64,000 nucleotides of DNA, from the NCBI RefSeq assembly GCF_039839375.1, contig NZ_JBDOQU010000002.1, forward strand, positions 124,001-188,000. The letters are read 5' to 3'. A program made the position numbers and the translations under genes. This stretch comes from JBDOQU01 sp039839375 (GTDB lineage: Bacteria; Pseudomonadota; Alphaproteobacteria; DSM-16000; Inquilinaceae). The notes below the pieces were generated by a model. It made no database searches. It had not been told where the DNA came from and saw nothing but the letters and a program-made list of their open reading frames with translations. Shown piece after piece: positions 38,866 through 47,147 of this stretch. Numbering within the stretch: position 1 is the stretch's first letter; the number at the start of each line of letters is the position of its first letter.

Positions 38866-40386
38866 TCAGACATCGAAATCATGGGCGGCCGCTTCGGGCG
38901 CGGCGCCCTGCCGCCAGTCGGGCGGCGGCGGCGGCCGGTCGATCCGCGCCCGAGGCACGGACTGCGCGCCGAGGCAGCCGGCGACGGCGTCCAGCCCGTC
39001 GTCGCTGAGGCCCGGAACCTCCGGCCGCCATTCGGCCATCTCCTCGATGAAGGGGGTGTCCCAGACGCTGGAATGGACGTGCAGCCGGCCGGCCGCCATC
39101 CGGGCGTCGAACGCCTCAAGGATGCGCAGATGCTTGGCCTTGCGCGCCGTCTCTTCGAGGACCGAGACCGGCATCCTCCGGCCTGCAAGAGTCGTCCTGA
39201 GCAGTTCCGGCAGGAGGGCGCCGATCCCGTTCTTCTCGACATGGATCGACGGCAGATGCAGCCCGGTCAGAAAATTGGCCACCTGCACGCATTGCAGGCC
39301 GGCTTCCCGGGGGCCTTCATCCGGCCCGGCGTTCAGCCAGGCGATGCGGTGCAGGTAGGCAATCCCCTCGCCGTCGGTATAGACCGCCGCCACCACGCTG
39401 CCGTCGCCGCTGGCCTTCGCCAACGCCGGATCCCACCAGGCGGTCCCGCTGACCAGCCGGCGGCCGTTCAGGTGCAGCCTGGCCCGCCGGTTCGCCTCGC
39501 TGTAGGACAGTTCGCCCTCGTAGCGGCGGAGCCGGGTCGGATCCAGCCGGGCGTTCGCCAGCGACGCCGGCCGCAACTGCATCTGGCTTTCGAAATGGAG
39601 CGGCCCGGACCGCTTCCTTCGCCGTTCTATCTCCTCCAGCGGATATCGTTCCGGCCAGGCGGAGCGCCCTTCGGCGTCCAGCAGCGGCAGGGCCAGCCGA
39701 TCGAAGCCGGCGAGGAAACCCGGCTCCTTCTCATTGTCCCGCCCTTCCTCGCCCTGCCCCTCCTCCGTCGCATAGATCGTCCGGCGATGATGCGGCGTGC
39801 CGACATAGAGCTGCGTGCCGCCCGGCGTCAGGATGAATTCGATCTCGATCAGCCGTTCCCGCAGGCTTTCCCGCTTCGCCGCCGTTGAGACGGTGTTCGG
39901 CACCTCCACATCGTCGCAGATCACCACGTCGGCGCGGGTGCCGGTGACGTTGGCGGTGACGCCGCGCGCGACCATGGAGGGATCGCGCATCTCCACCGGC
40001 CGCTCGACCGTGAAATACTCCCCCGCCCATTGCTCCGGCCGCGACGGCTTCATGTCGCCGGTCATAGGATGACGTTCGATGATCCGCCTGGTGGTGCGCA
40101 CCATGCGCAGCGCGAGCGACAGTTCCGCCGCCAGAACCAGCAGGCGCAGGCCCGGGTCACGGCGCAGCAGCCAGGCGGAGAACAGGCCGACCAGAGTCGA
40201 CTTGCCGGCCCCGCGAAAGGCCATCAGCAGCAGCCGGTTGCGCCCTTCCGCCCACGCCGCCTCCAGCCAGCGGAGGATGGTCCGGTGGTGAAGCGGGGTC
40301 GTCTGGCCCTGCTGCGCGTTCCAGGCGTCGACGAAATCCTCCAGTCCGATTATCTCCCCGGTCACGGATGACGGTCCGTGATCCAC
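38866..40386 (-). CDS. Phage terminase large subunit (T7-like)
   Basis: 506 residues from GTG 40386; a GTG at 40365 that overlaps the previous stop (GTGA) is an alternative. Walker A FRGAGKST (57-64), Walker B VVICDD (154-159) followed by VEVPNTVSTAAKRE, as in T7-group large terminases, then an RNase H-like nuclease with SGDGSVVAAVYTDG and SDDGLDAVAGCLG. It powers DNA packaging into proheads and cuts DNA. No small terminase gene is recognisable nearby. Confidence 0.92.
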   Translation of the reverse strand: MDHGPSSVTGEIIGLEDFVDAWNAQQGQTTPLHHRTILRWLEAAWAEGRNRLLLMAFRGAGKSTLVGLFSAWLLRRDPGLRLLVLAAELSLALRMVRTTRRIIERHPMTGDMKPSRPEQWAGEYFTVERPVEMRDPSMVARGVTANVTGTRADVVICDDVEVPNTVSTAAKRESLRERLIEIEFILTPGGTQLYVGTPHHRRTIYATEEGQGEEGRDNEKEPGFLAGFDRLALPLLDAEGRSAWPERYPLEEIERRRKRSGPLHFESQMQLRPASLANARLDPTRLRRYEGELSYSEANRRARLHLNGRRLVSGTAWWDPALAKASGDGSVVAAVYTDGEGIAYLHRIAWLNAGPDEGPREAGLQCVQVANFLTGLHLPSIHVEKNGIGALLPELLRTTLAGRRMPVSVLEETARKAKHLRILEAFDARMAAGRLHVHSSVWDTPFIEEMAEWRPEVPGLSDDGLDAVAGCLGAQSVPRARIDRPPPPPDWRQGAAPEAAAHDFDV

Positions 40387-42083
40387 CAGGACCCGCCATT
40401 GGACATCAGACCCACGCTGTGCCCCTGGCCCTGGAGGCTGAAGGGTTGGCCGTCCGGATTGCCGCCATCGGCGTCGACGATCGCGACCGCGTTGGCCGAA
40501 GGATCGGTCTTCTTCACCGTCACCTGCCGGCCGGGCGCGGCGGAGGGGGCGGGCAGAGTCGCCGTGACCGGCCCGCCATAGGCGCTGACGAGGTGCAGCC
40601 GCGCCGCCGGATCGATCTGGTAGTCGGAGACGCCTTCGGCGAAGCGGGTCTGGCGCACCAGTTCCCCCAGCGTCGCCAGCGGGGCCTCCAGTTCATCGAC
40701 CAGTGCGCGGCCCAGCCGGTTCTTGACCGGGAAGCCGGCGTTCAGCGTCAGCGTGCCGCCATCCGACCGGTCGTCGATCGCCGCGCCGGCGCTGGCGGAA
40801 TGAAGGTTGACGATGGTCGTCTCCCCCGCCCCCTCCTCGATCAGCACGTTGGGCACGAGGCCGAGGCTTTCGGTGTAGAGGTTCAGGATCTCCGTCTTCG
40901 ACGCGCCCGGCCCCAGCCGGAAGCAGGCTTCGGCGTCTGTCGAAACGTTGGCCTCGCACTCGTTGAAGACGTTCATGTGCCCGCCCGCCTCCACGAAGAA
41001 GCCGGACCCGGCGATGGGGGCGGACAGGCTGTAGACCCGGACGTCGTGGAACTTGTTGGCGTTGGGCGTGTCCCCCGCCCCGGTGCGCGTCAGGTGAACG
41101 CCGTGGAGCGACGGCCGGGCGACCAGCACCCGCTGCACCGCGTTCCAGTAGCAGGGCCATGCCGGATCGTCCCCGCCGTCCAGCACGATCCCGCGCGCCG
41201 CGTCCCAGATGGAGAGGTCGCGCAACACATTCTGGACGCATGGCCCCTCAGCACCATGGAGCAGCACGCCGATGGAGCCGCCGACAAGCTTCATCCGCTC
41301 CAGCGCCGCATAGCCGGCGACGATCTCCACCAGGGCTGCGTCGGCTTCCATTCGAAGCTCCGTGCCGTCGCCCGCGCCGGTCAGCGTCCGGCCCTCCGTC
41401 AGCGTCAGGGTCCCGGTGATCCGGTAGGTCCCGGGCGGCGCGAAGACGGCGCGGGCCGCCGCCAGCGCGGCGCGGAAGGCGCCGGTATCGTCCGCCACCC
41501 CGTCGCCGGCCGCGCCGAAATCGCGAACCGACAGCGCGTCGGCCAGCTTCGCATGGACCTCGCGCGGCACGATCCCTTCCATGGCCGGCTGGAACGGGCC
41601 GAACGGGCTGACCACCTGCCCCACCGCGCCCAGCGCCAGGTTTCCTTCCGCATCGAAGACCAGCGCCCGGTTCGCCCGCGTCGCCCGGTCCGGCAGGGCG
41701 AGGCCGGCCGGTTCCTCATGCGCCGGAACGCGGATCGTCCGCGCCAGCGCGTCGGCGAATTGCCGGTCGATGGCGATCTGCCGGCCGAACGCGTCGTTGA
41801 GGCTGCGCGCGCGCAAATCGCCGCCCGGATGGAATTCCGTCGCCGCCGCGACCGGGACCTCCCTCCGCAGGGTGACGATTGTCCCGGCGGTGGGCGGGAT
41901 GTCGAACCGGACCGCCCCGCCGGCGGGATCGCCCGCGCCCTCGACCGTGAAGCCGCTGGCATGGTCGGTCCCGTTCAGCGACACCGCCAGTTCCGCCGCC
42001 CGCAGGATCGCGAAGGGGAAGGCGAAATCGGTCGCCACACCGTCCGCGACATAGCGGATGCGCGACAGGCTGCTCTCGGTCAT
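40362..42083 (-). CDS. Tail fibre/tailspike with T7-type N-terminus and pectate-lyase beta helix
   Basis: 573 residues. Residues 1-150 follow the T7 fibre attachment domain (RIRYVADGVATDFAFPFAIL, then GTIVTLRREVPV and SLNDAFGRQIAIDRQFADAL). From about 185, SVRDFGAAGDGVADDTGAF opens a pectate-lyase-superfamily right-handed beta helix that runs to about 470. It should bind, and perhaps cleave, a surface polysaccharide of target cells. Overlaps the terminase 5' end by 25 bases at most. Confidence 0.87.
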   Translation of the reverse strand: MTESSLSRIRYVADGVATDFAFPFAILRAAELAVSLNGTDHASGFTVEGAGDPAGGAVRFDIPPTAGTIVTLRREVPVAAATEFHPGGDLRARSLNDAFGRQIAIDRQFADALARTIRVPAHEEPAGLALPDRATRANRALVFDAEGNLALGAVGQVVSPFGPFQPAMEGIVPREVHAKLADALSVRDFGAAGDGVADDTGAFRAALAAARAVFAPPGTYRITGTLTLTEGRTLTGAGDGTELRMEADAALVEIVAGYAALERMKLVGGSIGVLLHGAEGPCVQNVLRDLSIWDAARGIVLDGGDDPAWPCYWNAVQRVLVARPSLHGVHLTRTGAGDTPNANKFHDVRVYSLSAPIAGSGFFVEAGGHMNVFNECEANVSTDAEACFRLGPGASKTEILNLYTESLGLVPNVLIEEGAGETTIVNLHSASAGAAIDDRSDGGTLTLNAGFPVKNRLGRALVDELEAPLATLGELVRQTRFAEGVSDYQIDPAARLHLVSAYGGPVTATLPAPSAAPGRQVTVKKTDPSANAVAIVDADGGNPDGQPFSLQGQGHSVGLMSNGGSWWITDRHP

Positions 42084-42093
42084 CGAAAGGCTC

Positions 42094-42546
42094 CTAGAAA
42101 CGGTCGGTGATGCGGGTCAGCGTGGAGAAGCGGGCCCGGTCGGCGAGGCGGGAGCGGTCCAGCAGATTGACCCGGCGGCGATAGGCCCGGTCGTCCCGGA
42201 TGGCGGCGATCCGGCTCGCGGTCTCCTCGGCGCGCGACCGTTCGCCGGAGGCCGCATCGCCGATCAGCCCCAGCAGCAGCGCCTCGCCGGACCCGTCCTC
42301 GCTACCGACGCCCTGGCCGCCCAGTTGCGCGCGCCGGCGGGCGACCGCACGGCGCAGCGCCTCCCGGCGGCTTTTCTCCGCCTCCGCCGCCTGCCGGCGC
42401 GTGTCCGAGATATCGCGGGCGGCGGCGGCCTCGTCGTGGCGGGATTGGGCCTCCAGCGCCTCGCGGCGGTGGCGGTTCTGGCTCAGTTGGCTGGCGAGAC
42501 CCAGCCCGGCCGAGGCGATGCCGGCCAGAGAAACGAGGGCGCCCAT
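42094..42546 (-). CDS. Putative internal virion protein (T7 gp14-like position)
   Basis: 150 residues: a hydrophobic Gly/Ala-rich N-terminus (MGALVSLAGIASAGLGLASQ) followed by a long Arg/Ala-rich helix. It sits between the tail tube B gene and the fibre, where T7 has internal core proteins gp13-16, and its size and N-terminal hydrophobic segment resemble gp14. The large T7 gp15 and gp16 ejection proteins have no counterpart here. ATG overlaps the upstream stop by 1 base (TGATG). Confidence 0.65.
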   Translation of the reverse strand: MGALVSLAGIASAGLGLASQLSQNRHRREALEAQSRHDEAAAARDISDTRRQAAEAEKSRREALRRAVARRRAQLGGQGVGSEDGSGEALLLGLIGDAASGERSRAEETASRIAAIRDDRAYRRRVNLLDRSRLADRARFSTLTRITDRF

Positions 42547-44441
42547 CAGTCGTTCACCTTCAGTTGCGTGGTCGCGGAAAGCAGGGTGAAGGGCAGCGGC
42601 GCATCGTCGACGATCCGCCAGAGCGGCTCCGTCCCGCCACGCCGCCAGCCCAGATGGCGGATCGCGCGGTCGCCGGTGAAGGGCGGCGGCGTCTCTCCCA
42701 GCACCGCGCCTTCCGCCAGCCGCCGCAGCGGCATTGCGGCGGGCCCCCGGCCGGCATCGACCGTCAGCCCACCTGTATCGACCAGCCGGAAGACCGTCCG
42801 GACGGGGCGCAGCGCCACCCCTTCCGCGCCGACGCCGCCCAGCGCGGGCGGCAGCGGTTCTATCCGGTGGGTGAAGGGCAGGCCGACGGTCAGGGTCCGC
42901 GCCGGTTCGTCCAGAACCAGCCGGCCCGCGCCGACAGTGGCCTCGCCCCGCTCCACCCCGTCGGCGACGATGCGGACCCGCCTTCCCTCCAGATGATCGA
43001 GGCCGGACCAGACGGTCGTCGGCGCGTCGCTGGTCCCGGTCAGCGCGGAATCCAGCGCGGCGTCCGCCGACAGGACCTCCAGGAACCAGCTTCCGCCGCG
43101 CCGGACGGCCAGGTGGGGCGCGTCACCGACGATCGCGACCGACGCCATCGCGCCGTCTGTCTCCCACCCGGCCCAGGCGGTCACCTGCTCCGCCCTGTAA
43201 GCTGTGAGGATCGCCAGCGACCCGTCCTCCATCGCCACCATCAGCAACCGGCGGGCGGGGTCGTAATCCTGGTCGACCGGCCCGGTCACCAGATGGCGGG
43301 CCAGCAGCGCCAGATCGACGGAGCGGTAGGCCTGCTCCAGGTCGGTATAGAGGAACTCCCTCACCTCCCGGCCGCTTCGGGCGACGAACAGGGTCGCGCC
43401 CTCCACGTCGCGGGGCGGCACGCGGCGGTCGACCGGCGAGCCGATGCGGGTCTGGCGGCGCAGCGCCACCGTCGCCGGGGTCAGCGGATCGCCCGCGACC
43501 ATCCATTCGCCGCCGGCGGTGAAAAGCTGGAGATGCCGGCCGGAATGGAGCGCGCGGATCGCGTTCACCTGGTCGGACATCACCGGGAACTCTATCCCTT
43601 CGTCGTCCAGCCCCGTGCCGAGGTCGAAATTGTAGAGATCGCCGGTCCGCGACAGCCACAGCCTGTTGGGCAGGTCCCGCGACCCGCCGACCGCCAGCCG
43701 CGACTGGTGGAAGATCGCCGTCGCCGGCCAGCCGCGCGCGTCGGACCAGGCGCTTTCCTCCCAATCCGCCGTCGGCCCGGCATCCTCCAGCGTCGCCGTG
43801 ATCCGCGCGCTGACCGCCCTGCCGTCCAGCACCTGCTCTATGCGCAACTGCCCGCCGCCCAGCCGCAGCCTTGCGCCGGTATGAGCCTGGGTGAAAATGT
43901 CGGCGCTGGCGGTCACGGTGACGAACCCGTCGATCCCGCTCGCCGTCAGCGTCACCCCTTTGTCGGCGAAGCGATGGAAGGGGGCGAGGCTCACGCCATC
44001 GCGGACCAGCGGCCAGGGATCGATCCGCCAGTCCAGTTCGCCCCGCCGCGTCACCCGGCGCGGCGCCGTATCCGGATGGCAGACCAGCAGCGTATCGGCG
44101 CTCTGGGTCCAGGCGATCGACGCCAGCGCCGCCTCCGGCCACGGGCTGTCCAGCGCGGCGATCGGCGCGCCTTCGCGATAGATTGTCAGCCGGCGGTCGG
44201 TGAAGGCCAGAAGGTAGGTCTGTTCGGCATTGAATTCGAACGCGACCAGCCGCGCCCGGCCGGGCAGCAAATCCACGAAATGCAGGCCGGGCCGCCGCGT
44301 CACCCCGCCGGTGGGCAGGACGATCAGGTTTCTCAGCTTGGCCGCGCCGTTTTCATAAGCGCGCAGATCGCTTCTGCCGTAGAGTTCGGGCGAGATCTCC
44401 CCGGCGGTGAAACCGGTCTGCGCCGTCCGGACCCTGGTCAT
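42546..44441 (-). CDS. Tail tubular protein B-like (tail nozzle)
   Basis: 631 residues from ATG 44441. It starts MTRVRTAQTGFTAGEISPEL and contains GAAKLRNLIVLPTGGVTRRPG, a motif of podoviral nozzle proteins, then repeated beta-rich modules with FHQSRLAVGGSRDLPNRLW and VMSDQVNAIRALHSGRHL. T7 gp12 forms the tip of the short tail. Overlaps tube A by 4 bases (ATGA). Somewhat shorter than T7 gp12 (794 residues). Confidence 0.85.
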   Translation of the reverse strand: MTRVRTAQTGFTAGEISPELYGRSDLRAYENGAAKLRNLIVLPTGGVTRRPGLHFVDLLPGRARLVAFEFNAEQTYLLAFTDRRLTIYREGAPIAALDSPWPEAALASIAWTQSADTLLVCHPDTAPRRVTRRGELDWRIDPWPLVRDGVSLAPFHRFADKGVTLTASGIDGFVTVTASADIFTQAHTGARLRLGGGQLRIEQVLDGRAVSARITATLEDAGPTADWEESAWSDARGWPATAIFHQSRLAVGGSRDLPNRLWLSRTGDLYNFDLGTGLDDEGIEFPVMSDQVNAIRALHSGRHLQLFTAGGEWMVAGDPLTPATVALRRQTRIGSPVDRRVPPRDVEGATLFVARSGREVREFLYTDLEQAYRSVDLALLARHLVTGPVDQDYDPARRLLMVAMEDGSLAILTAYRAEQVTAWAGWETDGAMASVAIVGDAPHLAVRRGGSWFLEVLSADAALDSALTGTSDAPTTVWSGLDHLEGRRVRIVADGVERGEATVGAGRLVLDEPARTLTVGLPFTHRIEPLPPALGGVGAEGVALRPVRTVFRLVDTGGLTVDAGRGPAAMPLRRLAEGAVLGETPPPFTGDRAIRHLGWRRGGTEPLWRIVDDAPLPFTLLSATTQLKVND

Positions 44442-45001
44442 GATCGCATCCTCCCGAAGCGGACATCGATCAGCGTGAAATCCTCGAACCGGGGCGGGGA
44501 ATCCTGCTGGCTGTCGATCAGCCGGGCGCGGCGCAACTCCGCCTCCGCCCATTTCGCCAGCGTCTCCGCCCGGCTGGTGTTCTCCGTCAGCGGGATGCAC
44601 ATCTCCGCCGCCAGCCGGGCGATCAGCGCTGTCTCGAAGAAGGGCGGCGTGTCGGTTTCGGGCGGCCGGAAGATGTGGATCAGCACCGCGCCCGGCGCGT
44701 CGGCCAGAAGCCGCCTGCCCTCTATCCGGTAGTCCAGCCCCCGCGCCCTCGGCGGAAGGCCGGCCGACAGCGCGCGCAGCATGTCGGAGGGAAGCTGGAA
44801 CCCGCCCTCCTCCAGCGCCGCCAGCCGGGCGGTGCGGGTGGCGAAGGCCCATGGATGGTCGGACAAGAGCGCATCGCGCGCCGGCCCGTAGAGCGCGCCC
44901 GCCACCTCCGCCTCCGCCGTGGGATCGTCGAAGCCGTGGATCGCCGACGCGCCCAGCTTCAACAGCGCGCGGTTCGCCAACGCGATGGCCGAAAGCGCCA
45001 T
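44438..45001 (-). CDS. Tail tubular protein A-like (gatekeeper, T7 gp11 type)
   Basis: 187 residues from ATG 45001; T7 gp11 has 196. It starts MALSAIALANRALLKLGASA and has DDPTAEAEVAGALYGPARDA, ALLSDHPWAFATRTARLA and LARLAAEMCIPLTENTSRAE, the pattern of podoviral head-to-tail gatekeepers. It joins the portal to the nozzle. Adjacent and coupled to tube B, as in T7. Confidence 0.87.
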   Translation of the reverse strand: MALSAIALANRALLKLGASAIHGFDDPTAEAEVAGALYGPARDALLSDHPWAFATRTARLAALEEGGFQLPSDMLRALSAGLPPRARGLDYRIEGRRLLADAPGAVLIHIFRPPETDTPPFFETALIARLAAEMCIPLTENTSRAETLAKWAEAELRRARLIDSQQDSPPRFEDFTLIDVRFGRMRS

Positions 45002-45075
45002 GGCGGGTTCCTCCCTGATTGTCCTGGTTTTCTCGAAATGCGGGAACGGCCCTTCCGGGCCGTTCCCGTGCGCGA

Positions 45076-45312
45076 TCAGATCGCCGCTACTGTCACCTCG
45101 GTCCCGGTGTTCGCGCCGACATGGTAGATCGTGCCGGTAGACCCGCCGTCGGCCGCCGTCAGCATCATGTCGCCCGTCCGCACCAGATCGGCCGCCGCCG
45201 TGAAATAGCCCGCCCCGGCGACCGTCGCGCCGGGATCGGCCGTGCGGTAGTGCCACAGCGTGAAGCCGTTGGCGTAGGCCAGCACGCTCAGATCGTTCAT
45301 CTTGAACGCCAT
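45076..45312 (-). CDS. Small protein following the capsid gene (possible head decoration)
   Basis: 78 residues, starting MAFKMNDLSVLAYANGFTLW with YRTADPGATVAGAGYF and an all-beta profile. It sits directly after the capsid gene (34 bases). Short beta proteins at this place in phages are often head decoration or fibre proteins, but I recognise no family. ATG 45312. Confidence 0.65.
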   Translation of the reverse strand: MAFKMNDLSVLAYANGFTLWHYRTADPGATVAGAGYFTAAADLVRTGDMMLTAADGGSTGTIYHVGANTGTEVTVAAI

Positions 45313-45346
45313 CTTTCGATTCCTTCTCGTTTTTTTGAAAGCGCGC

Positions 45347-46165
45347 TTAATTTTCCAGGCAGGGCAGCCTGACGATTCCGGCGCCGTCGATCAGCGCCGC
45401 TCCCTGGCTCATCATGTTGTTGACGAAGTGCGCCGCGCGGTCGCCATGCCAGGTCACGTCGCTCCGCACATCGGAGCCCGAGGCGTGGCCGACCGCCGTC
45501 TTGTGGTACCAGAAGCCGGTGCGGACCCCGCCCGCAAGCGGCAGGCCGGAATGGGGCAGCCACAGCGTGCCCAGCCACCGCTTCGCCTGCGTCCCGCGCC
45601 AGGGCAGCTCGTCGGACCCGACATAGTCGGAAGACGCGAACTCCTCGATCGCCAGAAGGTCGGACCATTGCTTCCATCCGATGACGGCGGTGCGCTGCCC
45701 GTCATCGGGCACGTCGGCGCCGCCCAGCATCTCGAACGCTTCCAGCACCTTGGGTTTGGTCAGGCCGTCCGTGCCGTCGCCGGCCTCCTGCACGGCGTCG
45801 GAAAGCGCGTCCAGGATCAGCTCGTCGGTCTTGCGGCCCAAAGCGTAGGCGCCGGCATTGGCGATCACCGACCGTTCGTCGATGTTCACCTTCAACTCAT
45901 CCAGCTTGTCGACCCAGTCGCCGGCGTAATAGTCGGCCAGCAGGCATTCGACCGGCTCATGCTCCAGGTTCATCACCGGCACATGGCCGTGGCGCGCCTT
46001 GGTGGCGGCGGTGCCCTTGCCGACCTTCTGGAAGGTCGTGCTGGCGCCGGTGACGCTGGATTTGGAGCGCACGGTCGGCCGCAGCTTCGACCCCATGCGC
46101 TGATAGGCTTCGTGGACTTCGCGTTCGAACTGCTTCACGAACGCCTTGTCGATGGTGGTGGCCAT
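45347..46165 (-). CDS. Major capsid protein of the phage-like cluster
   Basis: 272 residues, starting MATTIDKAFVKQFEREVHEA, with SVTGASTTFQKVGKGTAATK, VDKLDELKVNIDERSVIANA and a C-terminal GIVRLPCLEN. The fold pattern and position between scaffold and gp11-like genes identify it as the capsid. It is shorter than the T7 capsid (about 345 residues) but of a type common in alphaproteobacterial podoviral prophages. Confidence 0.85.
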   Translation of the reverse strand: MATTIDKAFVKQFEREVHEAYQRMGSKLRPTVRSKSSVTGASTTFQKVGKGTAATKARHGHVPVMNLEHEPVECLLADYYAGDWVDKLDELKVNIDERSVIANAGAYALGRKTDELILDALSDAVQEAGDGTDGLTKPKVLEAFEMLGGADVPDDGQRTAVIGWKQWSDLLAIEEFASSDYVGSDELPWRGTQAKRWLGTLWLPHSGLPLAGGVRTGFWYHKTAVGHASGSDVRSDVTWHGDRAAHFVNNMMSQGAALIDGAGIVRLPCLEN

Positions 46166-46269
46166 CGGGCGGACCTTTCGGTTGGTGTTGGATTTTCTTG
46201 GGAAAGGAAGGCGACGGCCGCCGCGCGCCGGGCGCGGTTATGGCGTTGCTGGAGAAGATAATAGGAATT

Positions 46270-46292
46270 TTATCCTGGATGTCAAGGAAGGA
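46270..46292. promoter_or_regulatory. TCCT...ATGTCAAGGAA motif upstream of the capsid gene
   Basis: TATCCTGGATGTCAAGGAAG shares TCCT and ATGTCAAGGAA with the site at 49750-49765 between the S24 regulator and the operon's first gene. Two occurrences at two control points of one cluster suggest a common operator, perhaps for the S24 protein. The similarity is seen; binding is inferred. Confidence 0.4.
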
Positions 46293-46306
46293 AGTGAACC
46301 AAAACA

Positions 46307-46412
46307 CCCCCTCACCCAACCCTCTCCCCGGAGGGGCGAGGGCTAACAACTGCACCCTCGCCCCTTGTGGGAGAGGGAGGGACCCGGCCCGAAGGGGCGG
46401 GAGGGTGAGGGG
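46307..46412. repeat. Dispersed palindromic intergenic repeat, copy 3 (inside phage cluster)
   Basis: Inverted copy of the element at 7633-7733 and 37629-37726: starts CCCCTCACCCAACCCTCTCC and ends GGGAGGGTGAGGGG. It lies between scaffold and capsid genes and ends 2 bases from the scaffold stop. As a host-genome repeat it indicates the cluster has been resident for some time. Confidence 0.88.
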
Positions 46413-46414
46413 TC

Positions 46415-47134
46415 TTACGCCGGATAGAGCTTCCGGAATCCCTCCGTCACCCGCGCGACGACCGACGGGTCCTTGTCGCGCCAGTAGCGGGGGTCGCGCA
46501 TCAGGGTCTGGAGGTCGGTTTCGCCCGATCCCGCATCCGCCCTCACCGCCGGCGGTTCCGCCGACGACATCATGCCGTGGAGCGCCTGGACGCCCTCCAC
46601 GGAGGCCGCCAGCCCCTCCAGCGCCTCGGCCGGCAGGTTCTCCCGCCCCCAGGCCAGAAGCTGGCGTGAGGTCTCCCGCCATTTCTCCGGTCCGCCGAAC
46701 TGGGCCTCCAGCCGTTCGATCTCCCGGTCGGCCTGCGCGTCGGCGGCGATCTCCCGGACCAGCGGGGCCAGCCGATCGGCCGCCAGATCGTAGACAAGCT
46801 GCGCCTGCGCCGGCGTGAAGCCGGCCTGGTGCAGCGCCGCGTTCACCTCCGCGTCGGGTTCGAACAGCCCGTCCTTCACCGCGACCTCATAGCCGTCGGC
46901 CGCCTCGGGCACGCCCATCGCCCGCCACAGCCGCTGGCGGTCGGCATCCTCCATCTCGACGGAAGGCGCGGGGATCATGCCGGACAGCTTGCGCTCCAGC
47001 TCCCGATAGGATTTCGCGAGCGCGTCGACCCTGACCGCGCCGCCCTCGGAATCCCAGAACTTCTCCGGCACGCCCTCCGGGCAGGCGGGCGGCTCCACGA
47101 TCTCCTCCGCCGCGACATTCTCGATCTCGCTCAT
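46415..47134 (-). CDS. Capsid assembly scaffolding protein
   Basis: 239 residues from ATG 47134. Acidic, helical, with GVPEKFWDSEGGAVRVDALA, ALAKSYRELERKLSG and ADRQRLWRAMGVPEAADGYE, motifs usual in podoviral scaffold proteins. Its C-terminus ends in a basic helix (ARVTEGFRKLYPA), the part that contacts the coat. It sits between portal and capsid, as T7 gp9. Confidence 0.87.
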   Translation of the reverse strand: MSEIENVAAEEIVEPPACPEGVPEKFWDSEGGAVRVDALAKSYRELERKLSGMIPAPSVEMEDADRQRLWRAMGVPEAADGYEVAVKDGLFEPDAEVNAALHQAGFTPAQAQLVYDLAADRLAPLVREIAADAQADREIERLEAQFGGPEKWRETSRQLLAWGRENLPAEALEGLAASVEGVQALHGMMSSAEPPAVRADAGSGETDLQTLMRDPRYWRDKDPSVVARVTEGFRKLYPA

Positions 47135-47147
47135 CGTCCGTTCTCCT

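Noticed and set aside
42564..44732. 722-residue plus-strand ORF in the virion cluster
   Set aside because: Shadow of the tail nozzle gene; low-complexity Arg/Gln/Pro composition.
37629..46412. att sites formed by the dispersed repeat
   Set aside because: Copies at 37629 and 46307 are inverted and do not bracket the cluster, and a third copy lies far outside, so they are not attL/attR.
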